56,446 nucleotides of DNA, taken from a virus. How positions within the stretch are numbered: position 1 is the stretch's first letter; each line of letters begins with the position of its first letter. The stretch covers positions 1-56,446 of IMG/VR virus record IMGVR_UViG_3300023179_000130; one strand, written 5' to 3'. A program made the translations under genes and the position numbers. Under the pieces are notes generated by a model. The model ran no database searches. It was not told the origin of the DNA and saw only the letters and a list, made by a program, of their open reading frames with translations. Of the stretch, positions 56,105 to 56,446 are shown piece after piece.

Positions 56105-56446
56105 ATTTAGCGATAGTTAGATCTTTGAGCTTATACTCATAGTCTATATCTATTTCACGCGAAAACAATTCCTCATGTACATCATATACATGATCGCTGT
56201 GCGCTTTATCTAGAGCATGATTCCTACCATTGCTAAAATGAAACAAGGGTTTAAAACTTCCCCAAGTGTCAAAACATTTTTGTGCAGCGTCGTCTGCTGT
56301 TAGGTTTTCTGGATTGTTAAGCCTAAAATGATGTGAGTCATATGTGATAGGGATATTTGTGATTGGATGAAATATATCAATAAGTTTAGCTACGCTCCAT
56401 GCAGCCTGTCGATCATCATTCTCCACTACCAATCTAGCTTGACAAT
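56046..56446 (-). CDS. uvsE: UV damage endonuclease (UvdE/UvsE), 5' end cut by window edge
   Basis: This TIM-barrel endonuclease nicks DNA 5' of UV photoproducts. Visible: RLVVENDDRQAAWSVAKLID, with the metal-binding E-N-D-D; PITYDSHHFRLNNP; HFSNGRNHALDKAHSDHV; and REIDIDYEYKLKDLTIAKF, typical of the C-terminal part. The frame continues beyond 56446, so the start lies outside. The last 18 residues (IESYSTYANYLQPIRVVG) are encoded by the antisense of the HNH 3' end and look like an acquired extension. Confidence 0.88.
   Translation of the reverse strand, partial: CQARLVVENDDRQAAWSVAKLIDIFHPITNIPITYDSHHFRLNNPENLTADDAAQKCFDTWGSFKPLFHFSNGRNHALDKAHSDHVYDVHEELFSREIDIDYEYKLKDLTIAKFIESYSTYANYLQPIRVVG

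Noticed and set aside
1-56446. CRISPR arrays
   Set aside because: I saw no series of regularly spaced identical repeats on either strand and no cas-like gene.

Overview
The window looks like part of the genome of a large, AT-rich tailed bacteriophage (Caudoviricetes), probably an uncultured or metagenomic one. Nearly every gene lies on the minus strand, packed with overlapping stop/start codons. Hallmark phage genes are present: DnaG-type primase, DnaB helicase, RecA, dNMP kinase, class I ribonucleotide reductase, dUTPase, dCMP deaminase, PhoH, rIIA/rIIB, ATP-dependent DNA ligase, endonuclease VII-like and HNH nucleases. No terminase, portal, major capsid or tail tape-measure gene is recognisable, so the core virion genes lie elsewhere. 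The host is bacterial, because there are many sigma70-type promoters, Shine-Dalgarno sequences, a tmRNA gene and a tRNA-Leu gene with a group I intron. The host taxon cannot be read from the sequence.

Layout. 1-8.8 kb: replication and recombination (dNMP kinase, primase, helicase, RecA, a PD-(D/E)XK-like nuclease, small zinc proteins, HNH, PhoH). 8.9-13.4 kb: deoxynucleotide metabolism. 13.5-18.4 kb: a run of small membrane proteins around a papain-like cysteine peptidase, possibly a lysis or cell-envelope module, ending with a strong intrinsic terminator. 18.4-24.4 kb: a DeoC-fold protein lacking its lysines, a ClpP-like protease, a sigma factor, a ferritin-like protein and probable head-associated proteins. 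24.4-31.7 kb: an accessory island with four glycosyltransferases, GMP reductase, a SET-domain protein, a nucleoside deoxyribosyltransferase-like enzyme and a macro domain. 31.7-36.4 kb: a subtilisin-like and a trypsin-like protease, HNH, RuvB and a RuvA-C-like adaptor. 36.4-56.4 kb: an early-type region of short transcription units, many with near-consensus promoters, holding a primase-polymerase-like protein, rIIB, rIIA, tRNA-Leu, a HhH-type glycosylase-like protein, DNA ligase, tmRNA, a SpoU methyltransferase, a deaminase and a UV-damage endonuclease.

Four of the five plus-strand genes are freestanding HNH endonucleases. Each begins next to, or overlapping, the -35 box of a promoter that fires the other way, and each ends at or inside the 3' end of the next gene. 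The fifth plus-strand gene is a glycosyltransferase.

The points most worth a second look are: the tRNA-Leu(UAA) gene whose group I intron sits at the cyanobacterial/plastid trnL position; the phage tmRNA; the promoter family sharing a GCCGAT box in the spacer; the HNH/promoter architecture; the zinc-ribbon/RuvA-C adaptor with RuvB; the peptidase and membrane-protein cluster; and an odd tRNA-like element near rIIB. Functions are assigned from motifs read by eye and no database search was run.
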